Positions 47,610 to 56,891 of a stretch of 64,000 nucleotides of DNA are shown piece by piece (position 1 is the stretch's first letter; each line of letters opens with the position of its first letter). The notes beneath the pieces are model-generated. The model was not told where the DNA came from. It did not search any database and saw only the letters and a list, made by a program, of their open reading frames with translations. Both the position numbers and the translations under genes were made by a program. The stretch spans positions 62,001-126,000 of the forward strand of contig CABZIW010000002.1 of NCBI GenBank assembly GCA_902526005.1, in the 5' to 3' direction. This DNA comes from an uncultured Pelagibacteraceae bacterium (GTDB lineage: Bacteria > Pseudomonadota > Alphaproteobacteria > Pelagibacterales > AG-422-B15).

Positions 47610-49202
47610 TTAAACTTTTACTTGTTCTTTCATTAATTTAAATTCAACACTATCAATTAGTGCTCTAAAAGATGCTTCAATAATATTTTCTGAAACACCT
47701 ATTGTGTACCAACTTTTCTTATTTGCATCAGAACTTTCAATTGAAACTCTAGTTATCGCATCGGTACCCGTATTGAGAATTCGAACCTTATAATCAATTA
47801 ATGATAAATCGTTTATGTACTCAGCATAACGGCTAGTCTTAAAATTATTTCGAAGAGCATTATCCAATGCATTGACTGGACCAACTCCTTTACCGGTACC
47901 AATAATTTCATCATTATCAATTTTTAATTTCACAGAGGCTTCAGACATGGTCTGCCCCTCTTCACCTGAATTTTGTACATTCACATTAAAACTGATTACT
48001 TCAAAATACTCTGGCATTTTGCCAAGTACTTTATTAACAAGAATTTCAAAAGAAGCATCGGCACCATCGTAAGAGTATCCATTAAATTCTCTTTCTTTTA
48101 CTCGATCTAAGATTTTTTGAATTGTCTTATCGTCTTCATTAACTTCTATTCCTGCTGATTTTAACTTTGATAAAATATTAGATTTTCCTGATTGTTCAGA
48201 AATGATAATTTGCCTTTGATTGCCCACAAGTTCAGGATTGATGTGTTCGTAAGTCTTTGGATCTTTATTGACCGCAGAAACATGTAATCCACCCTTATGT
48301 GCAAAAGCAGAAGAGCCAACGTAAGGTGCTGTTCGATTTGGGACTCTATTTAAGATTTCATCAAGGAGCCTTGAAAGCTCAGTTAAAAGATTAAGTTGTT
48401 GTTTATTAATTGATAAGTCAAATTTGTTTTCAAATTCATTTTTAAAAGCAAATGTTGGCAAAAGTGAAATTAGATTAGCATTTCCACATCTTTCACCTAA
48501 ACCATTTATCGTGCCTTGAACCTGTCTTGCACCTGCTCTTACAGCTGCAAGAGTATTGGCGACTGCATTACCTGTATCATTATGTGCATGAATTCCAAGA
48601 TGATCTCCTGAAATTTCTTTAGAAACTTTTGATACGATATCTTCAACTTCATGCGGAAGAGTTCCTCCATTCGTATCACAAAGAACAAGCCACCGTGCAC
48701 CATTTGACTTTGCAGCTTTAAGACATTCAATTGCATAGTTTGGATTAGATTTGTAACCATCAAAAAAATGTTCTGCATCGAAATGTACTTCTTTTTTCGT
48801 TTTTGCTAAAAATTTTACTGACTCTCCAATATTTTCTAAATTTTCCTCATTAGTAATTCCCAGTGCAAGATCAACATGGAAATCCCAAGATTTTCCAACA
48901 ACACATGCTGAAGGCGCATTAATATTTATCATTGCAGCCAAACCAGGATCATTTTCTGCGCTGCGACCAGATTTTTTAGTCATGCCAAATGCAGTAAACA
49001 TTGAGTTTTTGAATTTTAAATCTTCATTAAAAAACTTAGTATCAGTTGAGTTTGCGCCTGGCCATCCACCCTCAATATAGTCAACACCAAGCTCATCTAA
49101 TTTTTTTGCGAGAAGTTTTTTTTCGTCAACATTAAAATCAACACCGTAAGTTTGAGCTCCGTCTCTAAGAGTCGTATCAAATATGTATAACTTTTCTTTC
49201 AC
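47610..49202 (-). CDS. cimA: (R)-citramalate synthase
   Basis: Condenses pyruvate and acetyl-CoA to citramalate, the start of threonine-independent isoleucine synthesis. The 530-residue DRE-TIM protein has DTTLRDGAQTYG (about 9-20), a metal-binding HAHNDTGNAVAN segment near residue 200, NGLGERCGNANL, and a C-terminal LeuA-type regulatory domain that usually senses isoleucine. The GWPGANSTD motif near residue 47 is typical of CimA rather than LeuA. It abuts cysS. Confidence 0.93.
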   Translation of the reverse strand: MKEKLYIFDTTLRDGAQTYGVDFNVDEKKLLAKKLDELGVDYIEGGWPGANSTDTKFFNEDLKFKNSMFTAFGMTKKSGRSAENDPGLAAMININAPSACVVGKSWDFHVDLALGITNEENLENIGESVKFLAKTKKEVHFDAEHFFDGYKSNPNYAIECLKAAKSNGARWLVLCDTNGGTLPHEVEDIVSKVSKEISGDHLGIHAHNDTGNAVANTLAAVRAGARQVQGTINGLGERCGNANLISLLPTFAFKNEFENKFDLSINKQQLNLLTELSRLLDEILNRVPNRTAPYVGSSAFAHKGGLHVSAVNKDPKTYEHINPELVGNQRQIIISEQSGKSNILSKLKSAGIEVNEDDKTIQKILDRVKEREFNGYSYDGADASFEILVNKVLGKMPEYFEVISFNVNVQNSGEEGQTMSEASVKLKIDNDEIIGTGKGVGPVNALDNALRNNFKTSRYAEYINDLSLIDYKVRILNTGTDAITRVSIESSDANKKSWYTIGVSENIIEASFRALIDSVEFKLMKEQVKV

Positions 49203-50567
49203 TTACTTAACTTTCCAAGTTGTTTCGCCACCTTGATCTTCAAGTATGACTCCCATTTTGTCTAATTCATCTCGGATCCTATCAGCATCATCAAAGTTCT
49301 TGTTTGATCGCGCCTCATTTCTTTGAGCAATAAGCAACTCAACTTGAGCGGTATTAATATTTAAATTTTCCTTTTTCCAGGAAAGCCATTCAGATGGCTT
49401 TTCATTTAAAAGTCCAAGCATATTTGCTGAATATAAAAAATTGCTTACTAAGCCTTTATCCCCTGATTGGCAGTCTTTAAATTTTTGATGAAGCACGCTA
49501 ATAGCTTTAGGTGTATTCATATCATCCAATAATGTTTCCATAATTTCATTATCATTATTTACATCTTTTAATTCATCATCATTAAAATTGCTTAAAAATG
49601 TGTACCATTTATCTAATGTTTTTTTACTTTCATTGAGGTTATCCTTGGTCCAATTCAGAGGTTGTCTGTAGTGAGTTGATATCATGGTAAGCCTAATAAC
49701 TTCTCCTTGGAAACTGTCTTTTAACTCATTTACAGTTACAAAATTACCATCAGACTTTGACATTTTATTACCCTCAACAGTAACAAAGCCATTGTGAACC
49801 CAATAATTTGCAAATTTGTTATTATTTGCACACTCACTTTGAGCAATTTCATTCTCATGATGTGGAAATATTAAATCTTGGCCTCCACCATGAATATCAA
49901 AATTTTCCCCCAAAAGCTTTTCACTCATTGCAGAACATTCAATGTGCCAGCCAGGTCTCCCATCTCCCCATGGACTTTTCCAACTGGGCTCATCTTCTTT
50001 AGAAGGTTTCCATAATACAAAGTCAGACTCTTCTTTTTTATAACTTTCTACACCTACGCGTGAACCAGCAACCATTTCATCTAAATTCTTACCAGAGAGT
50101 TTTCCATATTCTTTAAATTTATTTGAAGAAAAAAGAACATTACCATCCGCTACATATGCAAACTCTTTTGATATGAGTTTTTCTATCAACTCGATCATCT
50201 CAGGTATATGTTCGGTTGCTCTTGGCTCAAATGTAGGTTTTAAAGCACCAATATATTTCGTATCGTCATGAAAATAATTAATTGTCTTTTCTGTAAGCAT
50301 TCCAATGTCTTCATTTTGATCATTTGCTGCGTGTATGATTTTATCATCAACGTCAGTGATATTTCTTACATAAGTTACATTTTCACAGCCATAAATTTTT
50401 TGGAGTAATCGAAATAAAATATCAAACACTATAACTGGTCGAGCATTGCCTACATGCGCATAATCGTATACAGTTGGCCCACAAACGTACATTCGCACAT
50501 TATTTGGATCAATTGGTTCAAACTTCTTTTTTGAATTGGTAAATGTGTCGTAAAGCATTAAGTCCAT
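49203..50567 (-). CDS. cysS: Cysteinyl-tRNA synthetase
   Basis: Class I synthetase charging tRNA-Cys. The 454-residue protein has the HIGH-like HVGNARP (near residue 37), the zinc ligands at CGPTVYD, HIECSAMS and PHHENEIAQSE, and the KMSKSDGN signature near residue 268. The ATG at 50567 has an AGAGGA about 11 nt upstream and is preferred to the ATG three codons later. It abuts gltX and cimA. Confidence 0.97.
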   Translation of the reverse strand: MDLMLYDTFTNSKKKFEPIDPNNVRMYVCGPTVYDYAHVGNARPVIVFDILFRLLQKIYGCENVTYVRNITDVDDKIIHAANDQNEDIGMLTEKTINYFHDDTKYIGALKPTFEPRATEHIPEMIELIEKLISKEFAYVADGNVLFSSNKFKEYGKLSGKNLDEMVAGSRVGVESYKKEESDFVLWKPSKEDEPSWKSPWGDGRPGWHIECSAMSEKLLGENFDIHGGGQDLIFPHHENEIAQSECANNNKFANYWVHNGFVTVEGNKMSKSDGNFVTVNELKDSFQGEVIRLTMISTHYRQPLNWTKDNLNESKKTLDKWYTFLSNFNDDELKDVNNDNEIMETLLDDMNTPKAISVLHQKFKDCQSGDKGLVSNFLYSANMLGLLNEKPSEWLSWKKENLNINTAQVELLIAQRNEARSNKNFDDADRIRDELDKMGVILEDQGGETTWKVK

Positions 50568-51896
50568 TTAAGTCTGTATCCTCTCAACAATTTTGTCTCT
50601 GCCAATTAGTTGTATGAGAAGCTTCATTTCTGGACCATGTGTCAGTCCTGTGAATGCTACTCGCAATGGAAGAAACAATTCTTTGCCTTTGCGTCCTGTT
50701 TTTTCTTTTATGGCATTCGTCCATGTGGTCCAAGTATCATCATCCCACGGTTCCTCCGGCATTAACTCCAATGCTAATTTTATGTAATCTTTATCATCAG
50801 ACTCGGTAGGCTTGCTGTTAAATACAATGTCAGTCCAAGAAGATATTTCTTCAACAGTTTCCAAATTACCTTTTATGGTGTCCCAAAACTTTTTATCAAC
50901 ATTTTCATCAATCTCAGTAAGTCTTGATTGAATTTCCTCATAATCAAATTTTTGGACTTGTTTTTTGTTAAGCGCCTTTAGGACGTCAATTTCAATACGT
51001 CCTGGTGATGTTGAAATTGTCTCAAGTTTAAATTCGTCAATGATTTGTTTTATCCCACTCTTTAGTTCAATTGAATTTGAAGTTCCAATCGTTGCTAGTA
51101 AGCTGAGAATTGAGATGGGCTCAATATTATCTTTTCTGAAACTATCGATTGATATTACATTGTCTCTTTTTGATAGTTTGTCTCCTGTAGATGCCTTTAA
51201 AAGGGCATGATGTGCAAATGAAATTTTATTTTCATCCAATGCATTTATGATTTCAATTTGTACAGCGGTATTACTAGTGTGATCATCCCCTCTAATTACA
51301 TTCGTAATGTTGTAATCAACATCATCTACAGCTGAACTGAATGTATAAAGTGGAACACCATCTTCTCGAAATAAAACAGGATCTGATAAGCTTGTTAAAT
51401 CAATATCAATTTCACCCTTTAATAAATCATTCCATTTCATGCGTTCTGTTTGAAGAAGAAATCGCCAATGGGGTTTTCTTCCATCATTCTCATAATCTTT
51501 AATTTGTTGCTCCGTTAATTTTAATGCAGAACGGTCATACACTTGCTTTCCACCGGCAGCCATCTGAAGCTTTCTTTTTCTCTCAAGTTCTTCAGGAGTT
51601 TCATAGCAAGCATATATCCTGCCATCAGATTTTAATTTTTCGAATTGCTCTTTATATCTTTCAAATCTAGAAGACTGATTAAAAGTCTCGTCGTAGTCAA
51701 TTCCCAGCCACTCCAAATCATTTTTTATTTGAGAAATGTATTCATCTTTTGACCTCTCTTGATCGGTATCATCAATTCGAAGAATGAATTTTCCACCACT
51801 ATTTTTAGCATATAACCAATTTATGAGGGCTGTTCTGATATTACCCAAGTGCAATAATCCTGTTGGACTAGGTGCAAATCTTGTTATCGTTGTCAT
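50568..51896 (-). CDS. gltX: Glutamyl-tRNA synthetase
   Basis: Class I synthetase charging tRNA-Glu (and possibly tRNA-Gln in organisms using GatCAB). The 442-residue protein has RFAPSPTGLLHLGNIRTAL (about 6-24) and the KLSKRDN loop near residue 245. Many alphaproteobacteria carry two GltX copies; only this one is in the window. It abuts nadE and cysS. Confidence 0.95.
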   Translation of the reverse strand: MTTITRFAPSPTGLLHLGNIRTALINWLYAKNSGGKFILRIDDTDQERSKDEYISQIKNDLEWLGIDYDETFNQSSRFERYKEQFEKLKSDGRIYACYETPEELERKRKLQMAAGGKQVYDRSALKLTEQQIKDYENDGRKPHWRFLLQTERMKWNDLLKGEIDIDLTSLSDPVLFREDGVPLYTFSSAVDDVDYNITNVIRGDDHTSNTAVQIEIINALDENKISFAHHALLKASTGDKLSKRDNVISIDSFRKDNIEPISILSLLATIGTSNSIELKSGIKQIIDEFKLETISTSPGRIEIDVLKALNKKQVQKFDYEEIQSRLTEIDENVDKKFWDTIKGNLETVEEISSWTDIVFNSKPTESDDKDYIKLALELMPEEPWDDDTWTTWTNAIKEKTGRKGKELFLPLRVAFTGLTHGPEMKLLIQLIGRDKIVERIQT

Positions 51897-53546
51897 CTAT
51901 TTTTCCTTATCTCTGAATGCATTTGTTATTGGGTATCGTCTGTCATACCCAAAATTTCTCTCTGAAATTTTTACACCCGGAGCAGCTTGTCGTCTTTTAT
52001 ATTCAGAATTATAAAGCAAATTCTGAACTTTTGTAACCAAGCTTGGCTCATAACCTTTAGAAATAATCTCGTTAATTGAACTTTCTTTTTCAACAAGTAA
52101 GTACAAAATTTTATCCAAGACATCATATGGCGGAAGGGAATCACTATCTTTCTGATCCTCTTTAAGTTCAGCAGTGGGCTCTTTTGTAATAATATTTTTA
52201 GGAATAACTTCCTTTGCTTTAATTGCTGAAAATGATGGAAGATTTTTGTTTCTCCATTCGGAAAGTTTATATAAATCAGATTTATAAATATCCTTGACTA
52301 CTGAAAACCCCCCACACATATCTCCATATAAAGTTGAATATCCAACTGAGACTTCTGATTTATTACCATTAGTAACTACCATATGGCCAAACTTGTTTGA
52401 ATAGGCCATCAATATTGCACCTCTGGTTCTTGATTGAATATTTTCTTCAGTAATATCTTTTTCTTTACCCGCGAATAAATTTGAAAGAGTACTATCGTAT
52501 GAATTCACGATATCTTTTATAGAAACACTTATTAACTCGATACCTAATTTTTTGCCTAGCTGATTTGCATCCTCATTACTTTCCTCGCTTGTAAACTGAG
52601 ATGGCATTAAAATACCTTTTACTCTTTCAGGTCCTAGTGCATCGGTTGCGACAACCGCGCTAAATGCACTATCTATGCCTCCTGAAATGCCAATAACAAC
52701 TCCTGGAAATTTATTTTTTTCAACATAGTCTCTTAGTCCAAGCATAAGATTGGAATAGACAATATCGTGCTTGTCACTACTGAGAGGTGCCTCTTCTTCA
52801 ATATCAAAAGTCTTAGTATTGAGGTTGAATGTATATTCCCTGCTTTCTTCAACGCAGTATTTAAATTTAGAAATTACCTTTTTTTGATCACATAAGAAGG
52901 AAGATCCGTCAAAAACGATCTCATCTTGACCTCCAACCTGATTTACATAAATCAAAGGAGCATCAATAGAATTTGCAAAACCAAGTGCTTTTTTTTCTCT
53001 TTCCTCAATTTTATTTATATCAAATGGGGATGCATTTAATGATACCGCCAAATCAATTTCATTTTTATCAATCTCAACAATTGTATCGTTCACCCATATG
53101 TCCTCACAAATAAAGAGACCCAATTTAATTCCATTGAATTCGATTATGCTGACTTGCTCTCCATTTGAGAAAATTCTTTTTTCATCAAATACTCCATAGT
53201 TTGGCAAAGCCATTTTATGATGTTTATGTAAGATCTTACCCTTTTGAATTACTAGAGCTGTATTGAACAGTTTGCTCTCTTCCAAAAAAGGAGTGCCTAT
53301 GATTATTGTTGAATTACTATTTTTTGAACAATTCAAAATATCTGAAATTGCATTATTAACTTTTTCCATAAAAGCTGGTTTTAAAACCAAATCTTCTGGT
53401 GGGTAACCTGTGAGCATCAATTCGGAGAAAATTATGAGATCAGATTTATTGCTTTCAATATGATCAATCACAATTTGCTTATTCTTATCAATGTTTCCCA
53501 CTTGTGGGTTGGACTGAACAATTAATATGGAGGTTTTTTCTGTCAT
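51897..53546 (-). CDS. nadE: Glutamine-dependent NAD+ synthetase
   Basis: Last step of NAD+ synthesis, using glutamine as nitrogen donor. The 549-residue protein joins an N-terminal nitrilase-type glutaminase (E42 in FSELMLTGYP, a lysine in HHKMALPNYGVFDE, Cys in LFICEDIW near residue 147) with a C-terminal synthetase domain holding the GISGGIDSA ATP loop near residue 290. It begins the five-gene run to trmJ. Confidence 0.96.
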   Translation of the reverse strand: MTEKTSILIVQSNPQVGNIDKNKQIVIDHIESNKSDLIIFSELMLTGYPPEDLVLKPAFMEKVNNAISDILNCSKNSNSTIIIGTPFLEESKLFNTALVIQKGKILHKHHKMALPNYGVFDEKRIFSNGEQVSIIEFNGIKLGLFICEDIWVNDTIVEIDKNEIDLAVSLNASPFDINKIEEREKKALGFANSIDAPLIYVNQVGGQDEIVFDGSSFLCDQKKVISKFKYCVEESREYTFNLNTKTFDIEEEAPLSSDKHDIVYSNLMLGLRDYVEKNKFPGVVIGISGGIDSAFSAVVATDALGPERVKGILMPSQFTSEESNEDANQLGKKLGIELISVSIKDIVNSYDSTLSNLFAGKEKDITEENIQSRTRGAILMAYSNKFGHMVVTNGNKSEVSVGYSTLYGDMCGGFSVVKDIYKSDLYKLSEWRNKNLPSFSAIKAKEVIPKNIITKEPTAELKEDQKDSDSLPPYDVLDKILYLLVEKESSINEIISKGYEPSLVTKVQNLLYNSEYKRRQAAPGVKISERNFGYDRRYPITNAFRDKEK

Positions 53547-53581
53547 TTGACTGATCTTACAACTAAATAATTTAGTCGCAA

Positions 53582-54961
53582 TTACTTAGCAATCGTAATC
53601 TTTGAATTATGTGGTTCTTGGGACTCTCTAAGCTTGTCAGATATTAAAAATGCAAGTTCAAGTGCTTGATTGGCATTCAGCCTTGGGTCACAGTGGGTAT
53701 GATATCGTGCTGAAAGATCTTCATCCTTAATGGCTTGAGCGCCACCAATACATTCAGTTACATTTTGACCTGTCATTTCTAAATGTACTCCACCTGGGTA
53801 TGTTCCCATTTGATGGTGAATATCAAAAAATGTCTCAACTTCTTTAAGAACACTTTCAAATGGCCTTGTTTTAAAGCCTGAATTAGCTTTCATGGTGTTA
53901 CCGTGCATTGGATCACAAGACCAAACTAAATTGTGATCTGAATTTAAAAAAGGTTGTATAAGCTTTGGTAACTTTTCATTTATAGTCTCAGAACCAAATC
54001 GACAAATTAATGTTATTTTTCCAGCCTCATTCTCGGGGTTCAGAATATCAAGAAGCTTTTTCAATTCCTCAGGATCTAAAGATGGTCCACATTTTATTCC
54101 AATTGGATTTTTAATCCCTCTGCAAAATTCTACATGTGCTCCGTCAGGCTGTCTGGTCCGATCACCGATCCAAACCATGTGAGCTGATGTGTCGTAAACT
54201 TCACCTGATGTACTATCAAGTCGTGTGAGACATTCTTCATAAGGAAGCAATAGAGCTTCGTGACTTGTAAAGAAGTCAACGCTTCTTAAACGTTTTGTGT
54301 TTCTTGATGAAATTCCAATAGCTTCCATAAAAGAAAGTGTGTCCGAGATTTTATTCGCTAGTTCTCTAAATTTCTTTCCTTGAGAACTTTCATCTACAAA
54401 TCCCATATTCCATTGATGAACTTTATTCAAATCTGAAAATCCACCTTTAGCAAAAGCTCTTAATAAATTAAGTGTTGCAGCTGATTGTGTGTATGCTCTG
54501 ATCATTCGATCAGGGTCAGGAACTCTCGCATCTTCAGTAAAGTCCATATCATTTATAATGTCACCCTTATAGCTATCTAACTCAACACCATCTATTTCTT
54601 CTTTAGGCGCACTTCGTGGTTTTGCAAATTGGCCTGCCATTCTTCCAACTTTTACGACAGGGCAATTACCTGCAGCAGTTAATGTAACTGACATTTGCAA
54701 TAATACTTTAAATGTATCTCTTATATAATCTGCATTGAAATCATCAAAACTTTCTGCACAATCACCACCTTGCAGCAAAAATGCTTTACCTTCTGAAACT
54801 TTAGCAAGATTTCTTTTTAAATCTCTTGCTTCACCTGCAAAAACAAGTGGTGGATAAGATCTTAACTGATCCTCAGTTTTTTCTAATTTCTTTTCATCTG
54901 GATACTCCGGCAAATGCTTAGCCTCGTAATTTCTCCAACTGTTAACAGACCATTTCTTCAT
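53582..54961 (-). CDS. aroG: 3-deoxy-7-phosphoheptulonate synthase, class II
   Basis: First step of the shikimate pathway, joining PEP and erythrose-4-phosphate. The 459-residue sequence is the plant/actinobacterial class II type, with [11 protein letters not shown] (about 34-44), [11 protein letters not shown] (Mn2+-binding Cys near residue 63), [13 protein letters not shown], and [10 protein letters not shown] near residue 328. Class II is common in alphaproteobacteria. An 83-bp gap upstream separates it from the crotonase gene. Confidence 0.95.
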   Translation of the reverse strand: MKKWSVNSWRNYEAKHLPEYPDEKKLEKTEDQLRSYPPLVFAGEARDLKRNLAKVSEGKAFLLQGGDCAESFDDFNADYIRDTFKVLLQMSVTLTAAGNCPVVKVGRMAGQFAKPRSAPKEEIDGVELDSYKGDIINDMDFTEDARVPDPDRMIRAYTQSAATLNLLRAFAKGGFSDLNKVHQWNMGFVDESSQGKKFRELANKISDTLSFMEAIGISSRNTKRLRSVDFFTSHEALLLPYEECLTRLDSTSGEVYDTSAHMVWIGDRTRQPDGAHVEFCRGIKNPIGIKCGPSLDPEELKKLLDILNPENEAGKITLICRFGSETINEKLPKLIQPFLNSDHNLVWSCDPMHGNTMKANSGFKTRPFESVLKEVETFFDIHHQMGTYPGGVHLEMTGQNVTECIGGAQAIKDEDLSARYHTHCDPRLNANQALELAFLISDKLRESQEPHNSKITIAK

Positions 54962-55044
54962 ATTTTTTAAATATTCGTTTTGCGGGCTTTATAGTACTAA
55001 ATAAAGTAAAATACTAGAGTTTCAGTAAAATACATTGATTTTAC

Positions 55045-55725
55045 TTAGTTTATTGCTCCTAAGGTATCTATCCCAGCACTTATTTTTGCTGCTACATCTT
55101 CCTGGTCGAGTTTTTTGGTTTGCTGATATTGTGGATGAGCGAGTGTTGCCAAATCTTTTGCTTTAGCCAATGCAAGGTCCATTAACTTTTCATGTTCAGT
55201 CACTTCATCTAAATAACCTGGAGCAATAGCATCTTCTATTGAATACATTTCTGCATTTAATAGTGCTCTCTGCTTGTGCGGTTTTGTCAATTTAAATTTT
55301 GCAAGTTCAAGTATTGGTGTTGGAATAATCATATTATTTCTTAATTCGTTAGCTCCAATTTTAAAGTCACCTTTAATTCCTATACGGTGATCACAGCTAC
55401 AAAGTAAAAAAGCACCAAGTGCGATTGCGTGTCCGCTGCAAGCCGCAACAATCGGTCTTGGAAAAGTAAAAATTTTTAATAATAAATTAAAACCACTTTT
55501 AACCATATCAGCTGCATTTTCTGGACTAGACATCATAACTTTTAGATCAAACCCAGCAGAAAACATTCCTTCTCGACCTGCTATTAAAACAGATCCTTTG
55601 TCAGATGGAACTTGATCTAATATTTCACTAAAATTTTTTATCATGTCAGGAGAGAATACATTTACTTTGCCATCATCCATTTGAATGATTGAAACATCTC
55701 CATCTGATCTTAAAGTTACTGTCAT
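55045..55725 (-). CDS. Crotonase-fold enoyl-CoA hydratase/isomerase-like protein
   Basis: The 226-residue protein has the crotonase fold: oxyanion-hole segments FSAGFDL (about 55-61) and GHAIALGAFLLCSCDHRIG (about 98-116). In true enoyl-CoA hydratase two glutamates are catalytic; here the first position appears to be Phe106 and the second is near N127/E128 in GANEL, so hydration activity is doubtful. It may be an isomerase, hydrolase or thioesterase-like member. It lies between the secreted hydrolase and aroG, and may relate to the acyl-CoA genes at the right end. Confidence 0.82.
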   Translation of the reverse strand: MTVTLRSDGDVSIIQMDDGKVNVFSPDMIKNFSEILDQVPSDKGSVLIAGREGMFSAGFDLKVMMSSPENAADMVKSGFNLLLKIFTFPRPIVAACSGHAIALGAFLLCSCDHRIGIKGDFKIGANELRNNMIIPTPILELAKFKLTKPHKQRALLNAEMYSIEDAIAPGYLDEVTEHEKLMDLALAKAKDLATLAHPQYQQTKKLDQEDVAAKISAGIDTLGAIN

Positions 55726-55779
55726 ATATTCAATTTTAAATAAAAGTTTAGTTTATAATAGGTATAAATTTTATATTTT

Positions 55780-56850
55780 CTAGTTTTTTAGAATAAAATC
55801 ATTTATTAAGTTTGCTAGTTCAGGTCCAGCCTCTTCTTGGCAGAAATGTCCAACTCCTTCCAAAGTAACAACAGTCGGGTTAGGTATCCTAGTCAAAAAA
55901 TCTTCCTTCATAGTTAATGTTATTCGTTCATTACCTCCAAAAGCCACAAGAAAAGGTTTATCCCATTTTTCATAAACATCTTTCCAGTATTTCTCATTCT
56001 CGGATAATTGTGTTGGTATAAAATAAGCCATGACATGAGCTCCTGCTTTATATTGACCTGAAGGAAACGGAGCCTCATAAGCTCTGATTTGCTCATCAGA
56101 TAGCTCTAAACGCCCGAAGGTAGAAATAATTCCTGATATATCCATATCATCCGAGTAATACGAGTGTGCAATCCATTTTGAAAACATTCTCATACCTTCA
56201 AGCGGTGATGGCTCTTCCAACATTAGTGCTTTATCGGCAGCAGTCTTAAGTTCCTCAAAAGTGACCTCTCCATTCCACCAGACCATAAACTTTACGAAAT
56301 TTTCAAATAGCCATGCTGTTATTCCATCTCTAGCAGCCAAGCCTGTATTTGAAACAACAACTCTTGCAAAACGATCAGGCATCTCAGCTACAACCCGAAG
56401 TCCGATCATGCATCCCCAATCTTGTCCAAAGAATGTAGCTTCTCTTAAATCAAGTTGTCCCACCAACGCCTTCATGGTGTTGATATGAAACTCATAACTA
56501 TAGTCATATTTAGAAATAAATTTATCTGACTTTCCAAATCCTACTAGGTCAGGAACAATAACTCTATGACCTGCGTCAGTTAACACCGGTATCATTGTTC
56601 GAAATAGATAGCTCCAAGTTGGTAAGCCATGAAGAAGGAAAATTGGATCACCATCTTTAGGTCCTTCATCGAGGTAGTGAATTCTTAAACCATCAATTTC
56701 AATATAATTTGATTCAAATGGATAATCTTCTAAATTTTCAAATTGTGTGTCAGGAGTTCTCAAAACACCAGGTGAAACTTCATATGCATGAATGAAACTT
56801 ATTGCATTAAAAAAAAACAAACAAATAAGGATACTTATCTTTGCCAACAT
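55780..56850 (-). CDS. Secreted alpha/beta hydrolase, haloalkane dehalogenase-like
   Basis: The 356-residue protein has a signal peptide (about 1-22) and resembles Xanthobacter DhlA: HGLPTWSYLFR (74-84), nucleophile D144 with halide-site W145 in GQDWG, and H335 (GVGHFCQE). At the position of the DhlA acid Asp260 there is Glu308 (GGNERI), so the triad is altered. It could be a haloalkane dehalogenase, epoxide hydrolase or other esterase of this superfamily, exported to the periplasm. Stand-alone, 54 bp from the crotonase gene. Confidence 0.8.
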   Translation of the reverse strand: MLAKISILICLFFFNAISFIHAYEVSPGVLRTPDTQFENLEDYPFESNYIEIDGLRIHYLDEGPKDGDPIFLLHGLPTWSYLFRTMIPVLTDAGHRVIVPDLVGFGKSDKFISKYDYSYEFHINTMKALVGQLDLREATFFGQDWGCMIGLRVVAEMPDRFARVVVSNTGLAARDGITAWLFENFVKFMVWWNGEVTFEELKTAADKALMLEEPSPLEGMRMFSKWIAHSYYSDDMDISGIISTFGRLELSDEQIRAYEAPFPSGQYKAGAHVMAYFIPTQLSENEKYWKDVYEKWDKPFLVAFGGNERITLTMKEDFLTRIPNPTVVTLEGVGHFCQEEAGPELANLINDFILKN

Positions 56851-56891
56851 TTAAACAAAGATAATATGTTGCCAGTTTTTGTGTCAATAAA

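Noticed and set aside
56850..56891. glmS ribozyme or riboswitch near the glmS region
   Set aside because: glmS overlaps glmU at its start, leaving no leader, and the short gap after it holds nothing structured.
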